Positions 41,623-50,764 of a DNA stretch of 64,000 nt are shown here, piece by piece. The notes under the pieces are model-generated. The model saw only the letters and a program-made list of their open reading frames with translations. It was not told the DNA's origin and ran no database searches. How positions within the stretch are numbered: position 1 is the stretch's first letter; each line of letters begins with the position of its first letter. This stretch comes from Methylocystis sp. IM3 (GTDB lineage Bacteria > Pseudomonadota > Alphaproteobacteria > Rhizobiales > Beijerinckiaceae). Made by a program: the position numbers and the translations under genes. The DNA is taken from contig NZ_JBBPBZ010000003.1 of the NCBI RefSeq assembly GCF_038070105.1, positions 31,460 to 95,459 of the forward strand, written 5' to 3'.

Positions 41623-44456
41623 GCGAGCGTCCGGCCATCACGCGAGAGAGGTTCACGCCGGACCGGCGGGATGCGCTCAGGCTCCTCGCAGCCGGCGCCG
41701 CCGCGGCGCTCTCGTCGTGCGGCCCGCCGCGAGAGGAAATCGTTCCATATGTAAAAATGCCGGAAGGACTGACGCCCGGCGTTCCATTGCAATTTGCGAC
41801 GGCCTTGCCTCTCTCCGGCTATGCGCGCGGGGTGATCGTCACTTCGCACGAGGGACGACCGACGCGCATTGAGGGCAACCCGCGTCATCCTGTCAGTCTT
41901 GGGGCATGCGATATTTTCGCCCAGGCCGAGATCATGTCCCTTTATGACCCGGATCGTGCAAAAATCGTCAGGAACCGGGAGGGGCCTTCCTCCTGGGCCG
42001 CTTTCGAAAAGGAGCTGCTTTCCCGCGCCCAGATCGAAAAGAGCCGGGGCGGCGCCAAGCTCTCGATCCTCACCGGGCGCGTCACCTCGCCGACCCTTGG
42101 CCGCCAGTTACAGTCATTGCTCAAAATATTCCGGCAGGCGCGCTGGCGCCGCTTCGAGCCCATTCACGACGACAATGAAATCTCTGGCGCGACAATGGCG
42201 TTCGGCCGCCCGCTGATTGCGCTTCCGCGACTGGAGCGCGCGACTGTCGTCGTTTCACTCGAAGCCGACCCGCTCGGGCCGGGTCCATTGCAGCTCCTCC
42301 ATGCGCACGCCTTCGCCAAGAGACGCCAGGCACGCCTTCCGCTCGATCGGTTTCTACGTCTCTACGCCGTAGAGTCGAGCCTGACGCTTACAGGCGCGAA
42401 TTCGGATGAACATCTGACCCTCGCTCCGTCGCTCATTCACGGTCTCGTGGTCGAGATCGCCAATCGCTTTGGCGCGGCCTATTCCCCAGTGAGTCTTTCC
42501 GACGAAGCGCGCCGTTTCGTATCGATGGTGGTTGACGATCTGAACGCAAACTCTGGCAGCTCGATCATTCTGGCGGGGCGAACTCAGCCTCCCGAAGTGC
42601 ATGCGCTCTGCCACTGGATCAACCAGAGGCTACGGGCCCCAGTCGATTATTTCGCGCCGGTGGACCCGGTCGCATCGGGTCATCTCGCGTCTTTGCAGGG
42701 GCTGACGGACGATCTCGAAAGCGGGCGGGTCGAAAGCCTTTTTATAATTGGCTGCAATCCTGTCTATGCGGCGCCGGGAGAAATTGCAATCTCTCGCGCA
42801 ATTGCAAAGGCGCCGTTCAGCGTGCATCTCGGTCTCTATGACGATGAAACGGCGGCGCTGTGCAAATGGCGCTTGCCTCTGTCGCATTCCCTCGAAAGCT
42901 GGTCGGATCTGCGCGCCGTGGAAGGAACGGCCAGCATCGTCCAGCCGCTGATCCGGCCGCTCTATGATACGCGAACCGCGGAGGAGCTTGTCGCGTCGAT
43001 TGTCGGCGTGCAATCGGCCACCTCGTACCAGCTTGTGCAGCAAAATTGGCGCGCTCATGCGCCAGATGATTTCGACGCCTCGTGGCGTCGATGGCTGCAC
43101 GATGGAACGATACCGGACTCGGCAAACAGCGCCGTCGCGACTCCCATCGCCGTCAAACCCGCAATCAACCCCGTGAAGGCCGTGGCGGGGTTATGCCTTA
43201 CTCTCGCGCCCGACCCCTCTGTATGGGACGGAAGCTTCTCGAATAACGCATGGCTGCAAGAATGTCCGAAGCCTACGACGAAGGAGGTCTGGGGCAACGC
43301 GCTCTACCTTTCCCCAGAAGACGCCGCCGCCCACAAATTCGAAGACGGAGACGTGGTTTCGCTGTCGACAGGCACGTTCAGCCTGGCGGCGCCAGTATGC
43401 ATCGCCGCCAGCCAGGCAAAGGGCGTCGTCGCCGCGACGCTGGGTTATGGCCGCACGCGCGCAGGCGCGATCGGAAGCAACGTCGGCTTCAACGCAAATC
43501 TGCTCGCTTCGGCGGCGACCCCTTTTCTGGCGGCCGGCGTCTCACTCTCTCCCACAAGCGAACGGAGGGAAATTCTTCGGACACAACGCAGTTTTGGTCT
43601 GGAGCGGGGAAGAGGCGACGTCTTTCCCACATTCACACTCCAAAATCTCATCAAGGGAGCCGCGCGCGTGTCCGATGGCCACGACCTCGCAAGCCTTCTC
43701 CCGGACTTGAGTTACGAATCCTATAAATGGGCGATGTCGATCGATAACACGCTCTGCATCGGTTGCAACGCCTGCCTGATCGCATGCCAGGCTGAAAACA
43801 ATGTGCCGGTCGTTGGCCCTGTCGAGGTCAGCATGGGCCGTGAGATGCACTGGCTACGTGTCGATGTGTATAACAATGGCGGCGCGAAGCCGTTGGGATT
43901 CCAACCGGTTCCCTGCATGCATTGCGAAAAAGCCCCATGTGAGCCGGTTTGTCCTGTCGAGGCCTCGGTCCACGATAGCGAGGGACTTAATGTGCAGGTT
44001 TACAACCGTTGCATCGGAACGCGGTTCTGCCAGTCGAACTGCCCCTACAAGGTGAGACGTTTCAACTTTTTCGGTTATGCGACGGCCGACGAAGCCTATG
44101 CGAATCTCGGCGCGCAATCCTTTGACGCAATTTTCAATCCCGACGTAACAGTGCGATCGCGCGGCGTGATGGAAAAATGCACCTATTGCGTCCAGCGGAT
44201 AAGCCGTGCGCGACGGGGAGCCGAAAGGGAGGAGCGGCGCATCGGCGACGGTGAGGTGATTACCGCCTGCCAATCGGCCTGCCCGACGCGAGCGATCATA
44301 TTTGGCGACCTCAACGACGACGGAAGCAAGGTGCGGGAATGGCGCAAGGAGCCGCAGCATTATGCCATGCTCGGCCATCTGGAGACGCGCCCGCGCACGA
44401 CTTATCTCGCGCGCGTGGGCAATCCTCATCCCGGTTCCGCGGACGGCGAAAGATGA
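41619..44456 (+). CDS. actB: ActB, iron-sulfur/molybdopterin-like subunit of alternative complex III
   Basis: A 945-residue fusion of a molybdopterin-oxidoreductase-like domain (about 1-690, without a recognisable Mo ligand) and a four-cluster ferredoxin domain. The latter shows CIGCNACLIACQAENN, CMHCEKAPCEPVCPVEAS, CIGTRFCQSNCP and CTYCVQR...CQSACPTRA, fitting three 4Fe-4S clusters plus one 3Fe-4S cluster. N-terminal RRDALRLLAAG followed by ALSSC suggests Tat export and a lipoprotein-like Cys. Overlaps actA and actC by 4 bases. Confidence 0.94.
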   Translation: MSERPAITRERFTPDRRDALRLLAAGAAAALSSCGPPREEIVPYVKMPEGLTPGVPLQFATALPLSGYARGVIVTSHEGRPTRIEGNPRHPVSLGACDIFAQAEIMSLYDPDRAKIVRNREGPSSWAAFEKELLSRAQIEKSRGGAKLSILTGRVTSPTLGRQLQSLLKIFRQARWRRFEPIHDDNEISGATMAFGRPLIALPRLERATVVVSLEADPLGPGPLQLLHAHAFAKRRQARLPLDRFLRLYAVESSLTLTGANSDEHLTLAPSLIHGLVVEIANRFGAAYSPVSLSDEARRFVSMVVDDLNANSGSSIILAGRTQPPEVHALCHWINQRLRAPVDYFAPVDPVASGHLASLQGLTDDLESGRVESLFIIGCNPVYAAPGEIAISRAIAKAPFSVHLGLYDDETAALCKWRLPLSHSLESWSDLRAVEGTASIVQPLIRPLYDTRTAEELVASIVGVQSATSYQLVQQNWRAHAPDDFDASWRRWLHDGTIPDSANSAVATPIAVKPAINPVKAVAGLCLTLAPDPSVWDGSFSNNAWLQECPKPTTKEVWGNALYLSPEDAAAHKFEDGDVVSLSTGTFSLAAPVCIAASQAKGVVAATLGYGRTRAGAIGSNVGFNANLLASAATPFLAAGVSLSPTSERREILRTQRSFGLERGRGDVFPTFTLQNLIKGAARVSDGHDLASLLPDLSYESYKWAMSIDNTLCIGCNACLIACQAENNVPVVGPVEVSMGREMHWLRVDVYNNGGAKPLGFQPVPCMHCEKAPCEPVCPVEASVHDSEGLNVQVYNRCIGTRFCQSNCPYKVRRFNFFGYATADEAYANLGAQSFDAIFNPDVTVRSRGVMEKCTYCVQRISRARRGAEREERRIGDGEVITACQSACPTRAIIFGDLNDDGSKVREWRKEPQHYAMLGHLETRPRTTYLARVGNPHPGSADGER

Positions 44457-45829
44457 GCGCGCCGAAGGATCGGACCGATACCGAAGCGGCCGCCTGGCTT
44501 CTTCCCGAGGGCCGATCTTTCGAAGCGATCAACGAGCTCGTCAGCGCGCCGTTGCTCTCGCCAGAAAAATGGAGCTGGCGGGTCTGGTGGGGCGCGTTCA
44601 TCGTCAGTTTTGCGCTTACGTTGCTGATGATGATTTGCGTGTCCTGGCTCTTTGCGACGGGCGTCGGCCTGTGGGGCGTCAACACGACCGTTGTCTGGGG
44701 TTTCGCCATTGCAAATTACGTCTGGTGGATCGGAATCGGCAATGCCGGGACGCTGATCTCCGCGATGCTCCTGCTGATGCGCCAGCATTGGCGCGCGTCG
44801 ATCAATCGCTTCGCCGAGGCGATGACTCTCTTCGCCGCGGGCATCGCCGGGCTTTTTCCAATCATGCACCTTGGGCGTCCGCTGTATTTCTATTGGCTGG
44901 CTCCTTACCCAAACACAATGGCTCTCTGGCCGCAGTGGCGAAGCGCGTTGATCTGGGACTTCTGGGCAATCCTCAGCTATCTGTTATTTTCGATCCTGTT
45001 CTGGTATGCGGGCCTCATACCGGACCTCGCCTGTTTGCGTGACCGAGCGAAGACGAGGCGCGGCCGATTCTGGTTCGGGCTTTTTGCCCTCGGGTGGCGC
45101 GGGTCGGCGCGTCACTGGCGCCTTTATCACGTCTACCACACCACCATGGCCTGTCTCGGCGTTCCGCTTGTCGTCACCCTGCACAGCGTCGTCGGCCTGG
45201 ATTTCGCCGCCAGCCTGATGCCGGGCTGGTCGGAAACGATCTTTCCGCCCTATTTTGTCGTCGGAGCCATGTATTCAGGCTTCGCAATGGTCATCCTCCT
45301 GGCGGCGGCGGTACGCTGGGGCTTTTCGCTTCAGGCGCTGATCACGGTCGAGCACTTTGACGTGATGGCGAAGATCCTCCTCACCGCGTCGATGATCATG
45401 ACAATATCCTACATGACGGAATGGTTTGGGGCCTGGTATGGCGGCGAGCCGGCCGAGCGCAGCCTCGTCGCATTCGAGTTCCTGGGAACGTATCGCATAT
45501 CCTATTACGTCATGCTGTTTTGCAATTGCCTCGTCGCGCATATGTTCTGGCTCAGATCCGCGCGCCGCAACATAGCGCTCGTCGTCGTCGCAGGCGTGGT
45601 GATCAACATCGGCATGTGGCTCGAACGTATGAATATTGTCTGGAACACGCTGTCTCACGGCTACGCAGAAAGCATGTGGCGCCCCTTTCATCCGACCTTC
45701 TGGGATTACGCGCTGCTTTTTAGCTCGCTCGGCTTCTTTGCCTTTTTATATCTCGTCCTCTGCCGTCTTGCGCCGATCGTGTCGATGCATGAAACGAGGC
45801 GGCTCGTCTGGCCCGAGGCGAGGACATGA
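44453..45829 (+). CDS. actC: ActC, NrfD-like quinol-site membrane subunit
   Basis: A 458-residue polytopic NrfD/PsrC family protein with roughly ten membrane helices. Features include GIGNAGTLISAMLLLMRQHWR, MHLGRPLYFYWLAPYPN, and HVYHTTMACLGVPLVVTLHS, which line the quinol site and proton path in alternative complex III. Start is ATG at 44453 overlapping actB. Confidence 0.93.
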   Translation: MSAPKDRTDTEAAAWLLPEGRSFEAINELVSAPLLSPEKWSWRVWWGAFIVSFALTLLMMICVSWLFATGVGLWGVNTTVVWGFAIANYVWWIGIGNAGTLISAMLLLMRQHWRASINRFAEAMTLFAAGIAGLFPIMHLGRPLYFYWLAPYPNTMALWPQWRSALIWDFWAILSYLLFSILFWYAGLIPDLACLRDRAKTRRGRFWFGLFALGWRGSARHWRLYHVYHTTMACLGVPLVVTLHSVVGLDFAASLMPGWSETIFPPYFVVGAMYSGFAMVILLAAAVRWGFSLQALITVEHFDVMAKILLTASMIMTISYMTEWFGAWYGGEPAERSLVAFEFLGTYRISYYVMLFCNCLVAHMFWLRSARRNIALVVVAGVVINIGMWLERMNIVWNTLSHGYAESMWRPFHPTFWDYALLFSSLGFFAFLYLVLCRLAPIVSMHETRRLVWPEART

Positions 45830-46350
45830 AGAGCTTGCTTCTCGCGGAATTCGTCGAGCCCGAGGCCATGGTCAGGGCCGCGCGCAAGGTCGACGAAGCG
45901 GGATGCAGGCTGCTGGACGCCTTTTCGCCCTTTCCGGTCGAGGAGGTAGAGGAATTTCTGGGCGCCCGGGCGCCGAGACTGCGCGTTTACATGTTTTTCG
46001 GTGGTTTGATCGTTGTAGCAGCGGCTTATGCTACGGAAGGCTGGAGCGCCATCTTCGACTATCCAATCGACAGCGGTGGTCGTCCGCTGAATTCGTGGCC
46101 CGCTTTCATACTCTTCCCTTTCGCCGTGGGGATTTTTGGCGCGGCCCTGACCGGATTTATCTTTCTTTTGATCGAAACCAGGCTTCCCAGTTTACACCAC
46201 CCGCTGTTTTCCGTCCAAAGGTTTGAAAGAGCGACGCAGGACCGCTTCTTTCTCGCGCTCGAGGCGCCGACAGCCGCAGCGGAAAACCGACGCGCAAAAG
46301 CCTGGCTCCGCGAGGCTGGCGCCGTCGATGTTGTGGAAGTGGAAAAATGA
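45826..46350 (+). CDS. actD: ActD, DUF3341 subunit of alternative complex III
   Basis: A 174-residue protein with a cytoplasmic N-terminal part (LLAEFVEPEAMVRAARKV, DAFSPFPVEEVEEFLG) and two membrane helices, then RLPSLHHPLFSVQRFERATQDRFFL, the typical DUF3341 end. Anchors ActB/ActC contacts. Overlaps actC and actE by 4 bases. Confidence 0.92.
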   Translation: MKSLLLAEFVEPEAMVRAARKVDEAGCRLLDAFSPFPVEEVEEFLGARAPRLRVYMFFGGLIVVAAAYATEGWSAIFDYPIDSGGRPLNSWPAFILFPFAVGIFGAALTGFIFLLIETRLPSLHHPLFSVQRFERATQDRFFLALEAPTAAAENRRAKAWLREAGAVDVVEVEK

Positions 46351-46865
46351 GCGAAAGGCTGGCGTTTGTCGTCTTATTGCCGATCATGGTCGGCGGCTGC
46401 GATTTCAGCATGACTCAGCAGCGAAAATACACGACCTATGAACCGTCGAGCTTTTGGGCGGACGGCGCTTCGGCGCGGCCTCTTCCAGAGGGCGTGGTCG
46501 ATCAGAATGCGCTTGCCAGAGAAGCGGCGTTGGCACACCCGCCTGAGGCGAACGCAGCGCTTTTGGCGCGGGGTCACGAACGCTTCGGCATTTTTTGCGC
46601 GCCTTGCCATGGTCTCGCCGGGGACGGGGACGGCATTATCGTCATGCGTGGTTTCCCCGCGCCGCCTTCCTTCCATTCCACGGCGCTTGTGGCCGCGCCT
46701 GCTCAAACATTTCTGGACGCGATCGCCAATGGCTACGGCGTAATGCATTCATATTCAGCGCGCGTCGATCCTGCGGATCGCTGGGCGATTGTCGCCTATG
46801 TTCGCGCCTTGCAATTGTCGCGACTCCCGGCCTCCGCTTCTTTGTTGCAGCAGGGGGCGAAGTAG
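46347..46865 (+). CDS. actE: ActE, monohaem cytochrome c lipoprotein
   Basis: A 172-residue protein with a lipobox (IMVGGC, Cys at about residue 18) and one CAPCH haem site; a distal Met is likely in the GYGVMHSYS segment. Matches ActE, the exported monohaem cytochrome of alternative complex III, which hands electrons to the caa3 oxidase or a soluble carrier. Directly followed by actF without a gap. Confidence 0.92.
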   Translation: MSERLAFVVLLPIMVGGCDFSMTQQRKYTTYEPSSFWADGASARPLPEGVVDQNALAREAALAHPPEANAALLARGHERFGIFCAPCHGLAGDGDGIIVMRGFPAPPSFHSTALVAAPAQTFLDAIANGYGVMHSYSARVDPADRWAIVAYVRALQLSRLPASASLLQQGAK

Positions 46866-47984
46866 ATGACAGTCGACGTCGCCCCGGAAGCAAGTGCAAA
46901 AGACAGAGCCGGGCCGGCGCCGATGGCGCCGGGAGCCGAGCCGGGTCGGCGTCTGTCTTGGTGGCTTGTCGCCGGCGCGCTCGCAGCTTTTGGCGGGCTC
47001 GCCGCGATTCTTGTCATCGCGCCCAGAGCGGCCGCCGGCGGTTGGCTTTTGGCCTTCGTCTTGTGTGGGAGTCCGGCGATCGGGAGCGTTTTCGCGCTGT
47101 TGATCCATGCCTTGACCGGGGGCCGCTGGCTGTCGGCCTTTGCCGATATCTTCGTCGTCACGGCGGCGACGACGCCGTTCTTCGGGCTGCTCTTCATTCC
47201 CGTGCTCGTCTTCCTTCCTCATTTTTATCCATGGGTCGAAGGGGCAAATCCGCCTCCCGATGACGTACGCGGTCTTTATTTGAATGCGCCCTTCTTCATC
47301 ATCCGTTCGGTTGTCGCCTTGAGCTTCTGGAGCGTTCTCGGAATATTTTTGCCGCGACTGACGGGCGGCAGGAAAATGTTGATTGCGGCGGTCGGGCTGG
47401 CTGCGCATGCCTTTGTCATCGGCCTGATCGGCGTGGACTGGATCTTGTCTCTTCAGCCTGAGTTCTGGTCGAGTTCCTTTGGCGCAACATTAGCCTTTAC
47501 GCAATTCGCGGCCGCCCTCGCGTGGGTGGCGATCGTCTCCCCGGGAGAGCGCGACACTGGCGCCCGCGCTGATATCGGCGGGTTGCTGCTGGCGACGCTC
47601 CTGGGCCTTTCCTATTTGAATTTCATTGCGCTTCTGGTGATATGGTACGGCAACCTTCCCGATCGCGTCTTCTGGTTCGTGTTCCGCGAGAGATGGCCAT
47701 GGACGCTTGTAGCGGATCTCGCCTTCGTCTTGGGCGCCGTCATTCCAATCTTCATGCTTTTCCTTCAGCGCGTCCGTTCCGGCCGGCGTGAATTGCGTTT
47801 CGTGGGCGTGGTGACGCTTGCCGGCGTGGCCCTTTATTACGCCTATCTGATAGCGCCGCCTTTCGGTGTGCTTTCGCTCGGCGCGGGGCTTCTCGCGGCT
47901 GTCGCCATCTTCTGCCTGCTCGGCGCCCTCACATTCGCGCTCCGTGGGCCGCGACGCGTCCAAGTGGAACGAGGGACCAAATGA
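46866..47984 (+). CDS. actF: ActF, second large membrane subunit of alternative complex III
   Basis: A 372-residue polytopic protein of the ActF family, distantly related to ActC. It has about ten helices, with FYPWVEGANPPPDDVRGLYLNAPFFIIRSV and GVDWILSLQPEFWSSSFGA as recognisable regions. The N-terminal 30 residues are Ala/Pro rich. Overlaps the next small gene by 4 bases. Confidence 0.9.
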   Translation: MTVDVAPEASAKDRAGPAPMAPGAEPGRRLSWWLVAGALAAFGGLAAILVIAPRAAAGGWLLAFVLCGSPAIGSVFALLIHALTGGRWLSAFADIFVVTAATTPFFGLLFIPVLVFLPHFYPWVEGANPPPDDVRGLYLNAPFFIIRSVVALSFWSVLGIFLPRLTGGRKMLIAAVGLAAHAFVIGLIGVDWILSLQPEFWSSSFGATLAFTQFAAALAWVAIVSPGERDTGARADIGGLLLATLLGLSYLNFIALLVIWYGNLPDRVFWFVFRERWPWTLVADLAFVLGAVIPIFMLFLQRVRSGRRELRFVGVVTLAGVALYYAYLIAPPFGVLSLGAGLLAAVAIFCLLGALTFALRGPRRVQVERGTK

Positions 47985-48424
47985 CCCAAGGGGAGCCAGA
48001 AGGGGAGAAGGTCGCGCCTCTTGGGGTCGAGGCGCTGCGTGTGTTTTACATGGGCGTGGGCATTCTGTTGGCGCTTGCCGCGTCTCTCGCCGCTATGGTG
48101 GGATTTTACAGCTGGAAAATGCCTGCGAGAGACTTCGTCGCTCCGAAAGAGTTTCCGTCGCCGGGCGTCTTTCAGCATCAGGCGGGTGAGCGACATAAGC
48201 TCGTCGAAGACCAGAGGCGTCGCCTTGATGACGCCGCAGTTCCGATTGCCAAAGCTATGGAGATGATCGCAGCAAGGGGTCAGTCTGCATTCTTGCCGCT
48301 TCCTCTCGAAACCCCGCCTCCAAGCGTTGCGACGCGCCAGACGCCAAACGCCGTCGCCGCGCCGCCGGGCCGCGCAAAGGTTGGCCACCATAAGCGTGGA
48401 CGCTCGAAAGTACGAACAAGATGA
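47981..48424 (+). CDS. Small single-helix membrane protein at the end of the act operon
   Basis: A 147-residue protein with one membrane helix (about 21-43) followed by a charged coiled segment and a Pro-rich, basic tail. It matches nothing I recognise. Its 4-base overlap with actF makes it likely to be co-translated, so it may be an accessory or ActG-like subunit of the complex. That is inference from position only. Confidence 0.55.
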   Translation: MTQGEPEGEKVAPLGVEALRVFYMGVGILLALAASLAAMVGFYSWKMPARDFVAPKEFPSPGVFQHQAGERHKLVEDQRRRLDDAAVPIAKAMEMIAARGQSAFLPLPLETPPPSVATRQTPNAVAAPPGRAKVGHHKRGRSKVRTR

Positions 48425-48584
48425 GCGGCGAGCGAGGCTTTCTTCGCTTCTGGATTTCGATGCAGGTGCTTTCCTCCCGCCGCCGCGCTTGTCAGCGCGA
48501 TCGCCGATCCCACACTAGATTTCGGATGAAGCCTTTGTAGTAACGCCGGTCTTGACGGCCCAATCGGCAACGGAGTTGAAGACC

Positions 48585-49226
48585 ATGTCAGTGACCTTTC
48601 GGGAAACCCGGACATACGGGGGAATGGTCGGCGCGGGCCTGTTGGACGCGGCCGGCGGCGTTGCAACGATTGTTCTCGCAATTTGCGGCTTGACAGGAAT
48701 CCATCCCCCGATCCTGGCGTCCGTCGCTGTAATTGTCTTGGGCGCTGAGCTCATCGCGCGTGGCGCGATGATTGCTTCGGTCTTGTCCACGGCCGCCACA
48801 GAGTCGGCTGCCGATCTCGCGCTCATGGGCGAGTCTGGCGGCGGCCTCGCCGCTTTGTTTCTGGCAGGGCTCGGGGGCGTGACCCTCGGAGTTCTCGCGC
48901 TTCTTGGCGTCGCTGAACTTGTCTTGACGGCAGTGGCGACGATCGCCTTCGGCGTCGCACTCGTCTTGAGCAATGGCAGCGGCGCGATCATGCTCAGCGC
49001 CGATTCAACTGCAATGGGCGAAGGCTCCCTTGTGGCCGAAAGCGTTCCGGCGGTCGCCGGGCTTGTCGCCATCGTACTTGGAATTCTCGCGCTTGTGCTG
49101 ATGGGCAAGGCGGCGAGTGGTCTCTCGCTCATCCTTGCGGCTCTGCTCATCCTCGGCGCGGCGGTTGTTGTCTCGGGGAGCGGTATGGGGCTGATGATGC
49201 AGAGCCTGGCGCGTCGTGGAGAGTAA
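48585..49226 (+). CDS. Multi-helix membrane protein, HdeD-like repeat family, copy 1
   Basis: A 213-residue, six-helix hydrophobic protein. Residues about 20-60 read DAAGGVATIVLAICGLTGI then PPILASVAVIVLG, a pattern repeated with small changes in the two following genes. The helix pairs resemble HdeD/DUF308-type membrane proteins linked to acid stress, but this is a general similarity. ATG at 48585 is preferred over the TTG at 48552 because a GGAG lies upstream. Three tandem copies end before the AI-2E gene. Confidence 0.55.
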   Translation: MSVTFRETRTYGGMVGAGLLDAAGGVATIVLAICGLTGIHPPILASVAVIVLGAELIARGAMIASVLSTAATESAADLALMGESGGGLAALFLAGLGGVTLGVLALLGVAELVLTAVATIAFGVALVLSNGSGAIMLSADSTAMGEGSLVAESVPAVAGLVAIVLGILALVLMGKAASGLSLILAALLILGAAVVVSGSGMGLMMQSLARRGE

Positions 49227-49241
49227 GTGAGGATTCCGCTG

Positions 49242-49907
49242 ATGCCGGCTTCTTATGATTACGGGCAAGGAGGCTGGGCCTCGGAAATCTTCGAGGTCCT
49301 CGCGAGTCTCGCGGCCATCGCCCTTGCGGTTTGTGGGCTTACAGGCATTCTCGCGCCAATATTGGCGGCGGCGGCGACGATCGTGTTGGGCGTCGCTCTG
49401 GCGGCGGATGGCGTCGGGCTCTTGCGCCGCTACAAATGGACCGGCGGCCGAGACGAAGGGGCCTGGAGCGCCCCGCTGCGCTTTGCGGTTCTGGTCGCGG
49501 GTTTGATGGGCGCGGCGCTTGCGGTGTTTGCGCTCTTTGGCGCGGATCCCGCGTTCCTGATGCCTGTCGCGAGCGCCTTGTTCGGCGCGGGTCTGATTTT
49601 GAGGAGCAACGTCGTCTGGGAGCTTTCGCTTCGCGAACTCGCCCATTCGACGAAGCGCGACAGCTTGTCGCTCCGGGCGGAGGCGGCAGGAAATGACGCC
49701 GCCGTATTCGCACTTGCGGGCTTCGTATCAGGCGCGCTGGCGTCGATTGCCGCGGCAGGCGGGCCGAACGATCTCACGCTCAATCTCGTCGCCATCGTCG
49801 TTGCGGCGTCGACTCTCGTCCTGTGGAGTCGCGTCGCCATGGCCGTAGCGGCGAGACTGCTGCAACCGACCTTGTTCATTCGTCGTCGCACGCCCATTGC
49901 ACGCTAG
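49242..49907 (+). CDS. Multi-helix membrane protein, HdeD-like repeat family, copy 2
   Basis: A 221-residue paralogue of the preceding protein. Its first third keeps IALAVCGLTGI then APILAAAATIVLGVAL. The C-terminal part (NVVWELSLRELAHSTKRDSL) differs, and is more polar. A GTG at 49227 is an alternative start; GTGAGG before the ATG at 49242 favours the latter. Only about 15 bases follow the previous gene. Confidence 0.5.
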   Translation: MPASYDYGQGGWASEIFEVLASLAAIALAVCGLTGILAPILAAAATIVLGVALAADGVGLLRRYKWTGGRDEGAWSAPLRFAVLVAGLMGAALAVFALFGADPAFLMPVASALFGAGLILRSNVVWELSLRELAHSTKRDSLSLRAEAAGNDAAVFALAGFVSGALASIAAAGGPNDLTLNLVAIVVAASTLVLWSRVAMAVAARLLQPTLFIRRRTPIAR

Positions 49908-49999
49908 CTCTGACGGGCGTGGGAGGCCGAACCTGGCTTGACTCTTTGGCAACTGCGCTAGCTGCTTTCCGGGTCGTGGTACGCTTGAAGGATAAAAAA

Positions 50000-50662
50000 A
50001 TGTCAATCGCTCCAGAAACCCCCATGCGCCAGAATGCGCCGGCGGCCGTCGGCGGGCTGGTAGACGCCATCGGCGGCGTCGCCACCGCAATTCTCGCCAT
50101 CTGTGGCCTCGTCAACATCAATCCCCCGGTCATGATCGCCGCTGCGACGATCGTGTTCGGCGTGGCCCTGCTCCTCCAGGGCGGCGCGTGCATGGCTGAA
50201 TTCACCCAGGCCGCACGAACGAGCGGTCGCGTCGTCGACATGGAGCCGGGCGGCAATTTGGCCGCGATACTCCTCGTGGGCGCGGCGGGCGTCGTGCTCG
50301 GAATTCTTTCCCTCCTTGGGATCGGCGCCAATGTCATGATCCCCTCCGCCGTGATTGCGTTCGGGGTCGCCATGATCCTCGGCAGCAGCTTGTTGCCCCA
50401 ACTACATGCGATGCGCCAGGCCGCGCAGCCAGGGCTTCAGCGCCGCCTGGCGGGGAGCGAAATCTTCGTATCGCAGATTGCCTCCGGATCGGCTGTTGGT
50501 CAGTCTCTGGCTGGCCTCGCGGCGATCGTGCTCGGAATACTCGTGCTTGCCGGCCTCAACCACCCCGCGCTCATTCTGGTCGCATTACTGGAGCTCGGCG
50601 CGACGCTCGTCATTACCGGGGGCGCGCTGACGGCGGCTATTCTTGGCGCCATGCAGCCTTGA
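50000..50662 (+). CDS. Multi-helix membrane protein, HdeD-like repeat family, copy 3
   Basis: A 220-residue paralogue of the two preceding proteins, with DAIGGVATAILAICGLVNI and PPVMIAAATIVFGVALLLQGG. It has about six helices and is closest to copy 1 in layout. The ATG at 50000 has GAAGGA upstream. The frame is open back to 49823 over an AT-rich gap that does not look coding. Confidence 0.55.
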   Translation: MSIAPETPMRQNAPAAVGGLVDAIGGVATAILAICGLVNINPPVMIAAATIVFGVALLLQGGACMAEFTQAARTSGRVVDMEPGGNLAAILLVGAAGVVLGILSLLGIGANVMIPSAVIAFGVAMILGSSLLPQLHAMRQAAQPGLQRRLAGSEIFVSQIASGSAVGQSLAGLAAIVLGILVLAGLNHPALILVALLELGATLVITGGALTAAILGAMQP

Positions 50663-50764
50663 AGAGCGCAGACAAGGACCGCGGGTGGCTGCTCACGGCT
50701 CGTGAGGCAGCCACCCGGGACCCGTTCTTGGCGGAGTCGCTTATCTCATGGAAGAGGGCAGGCG

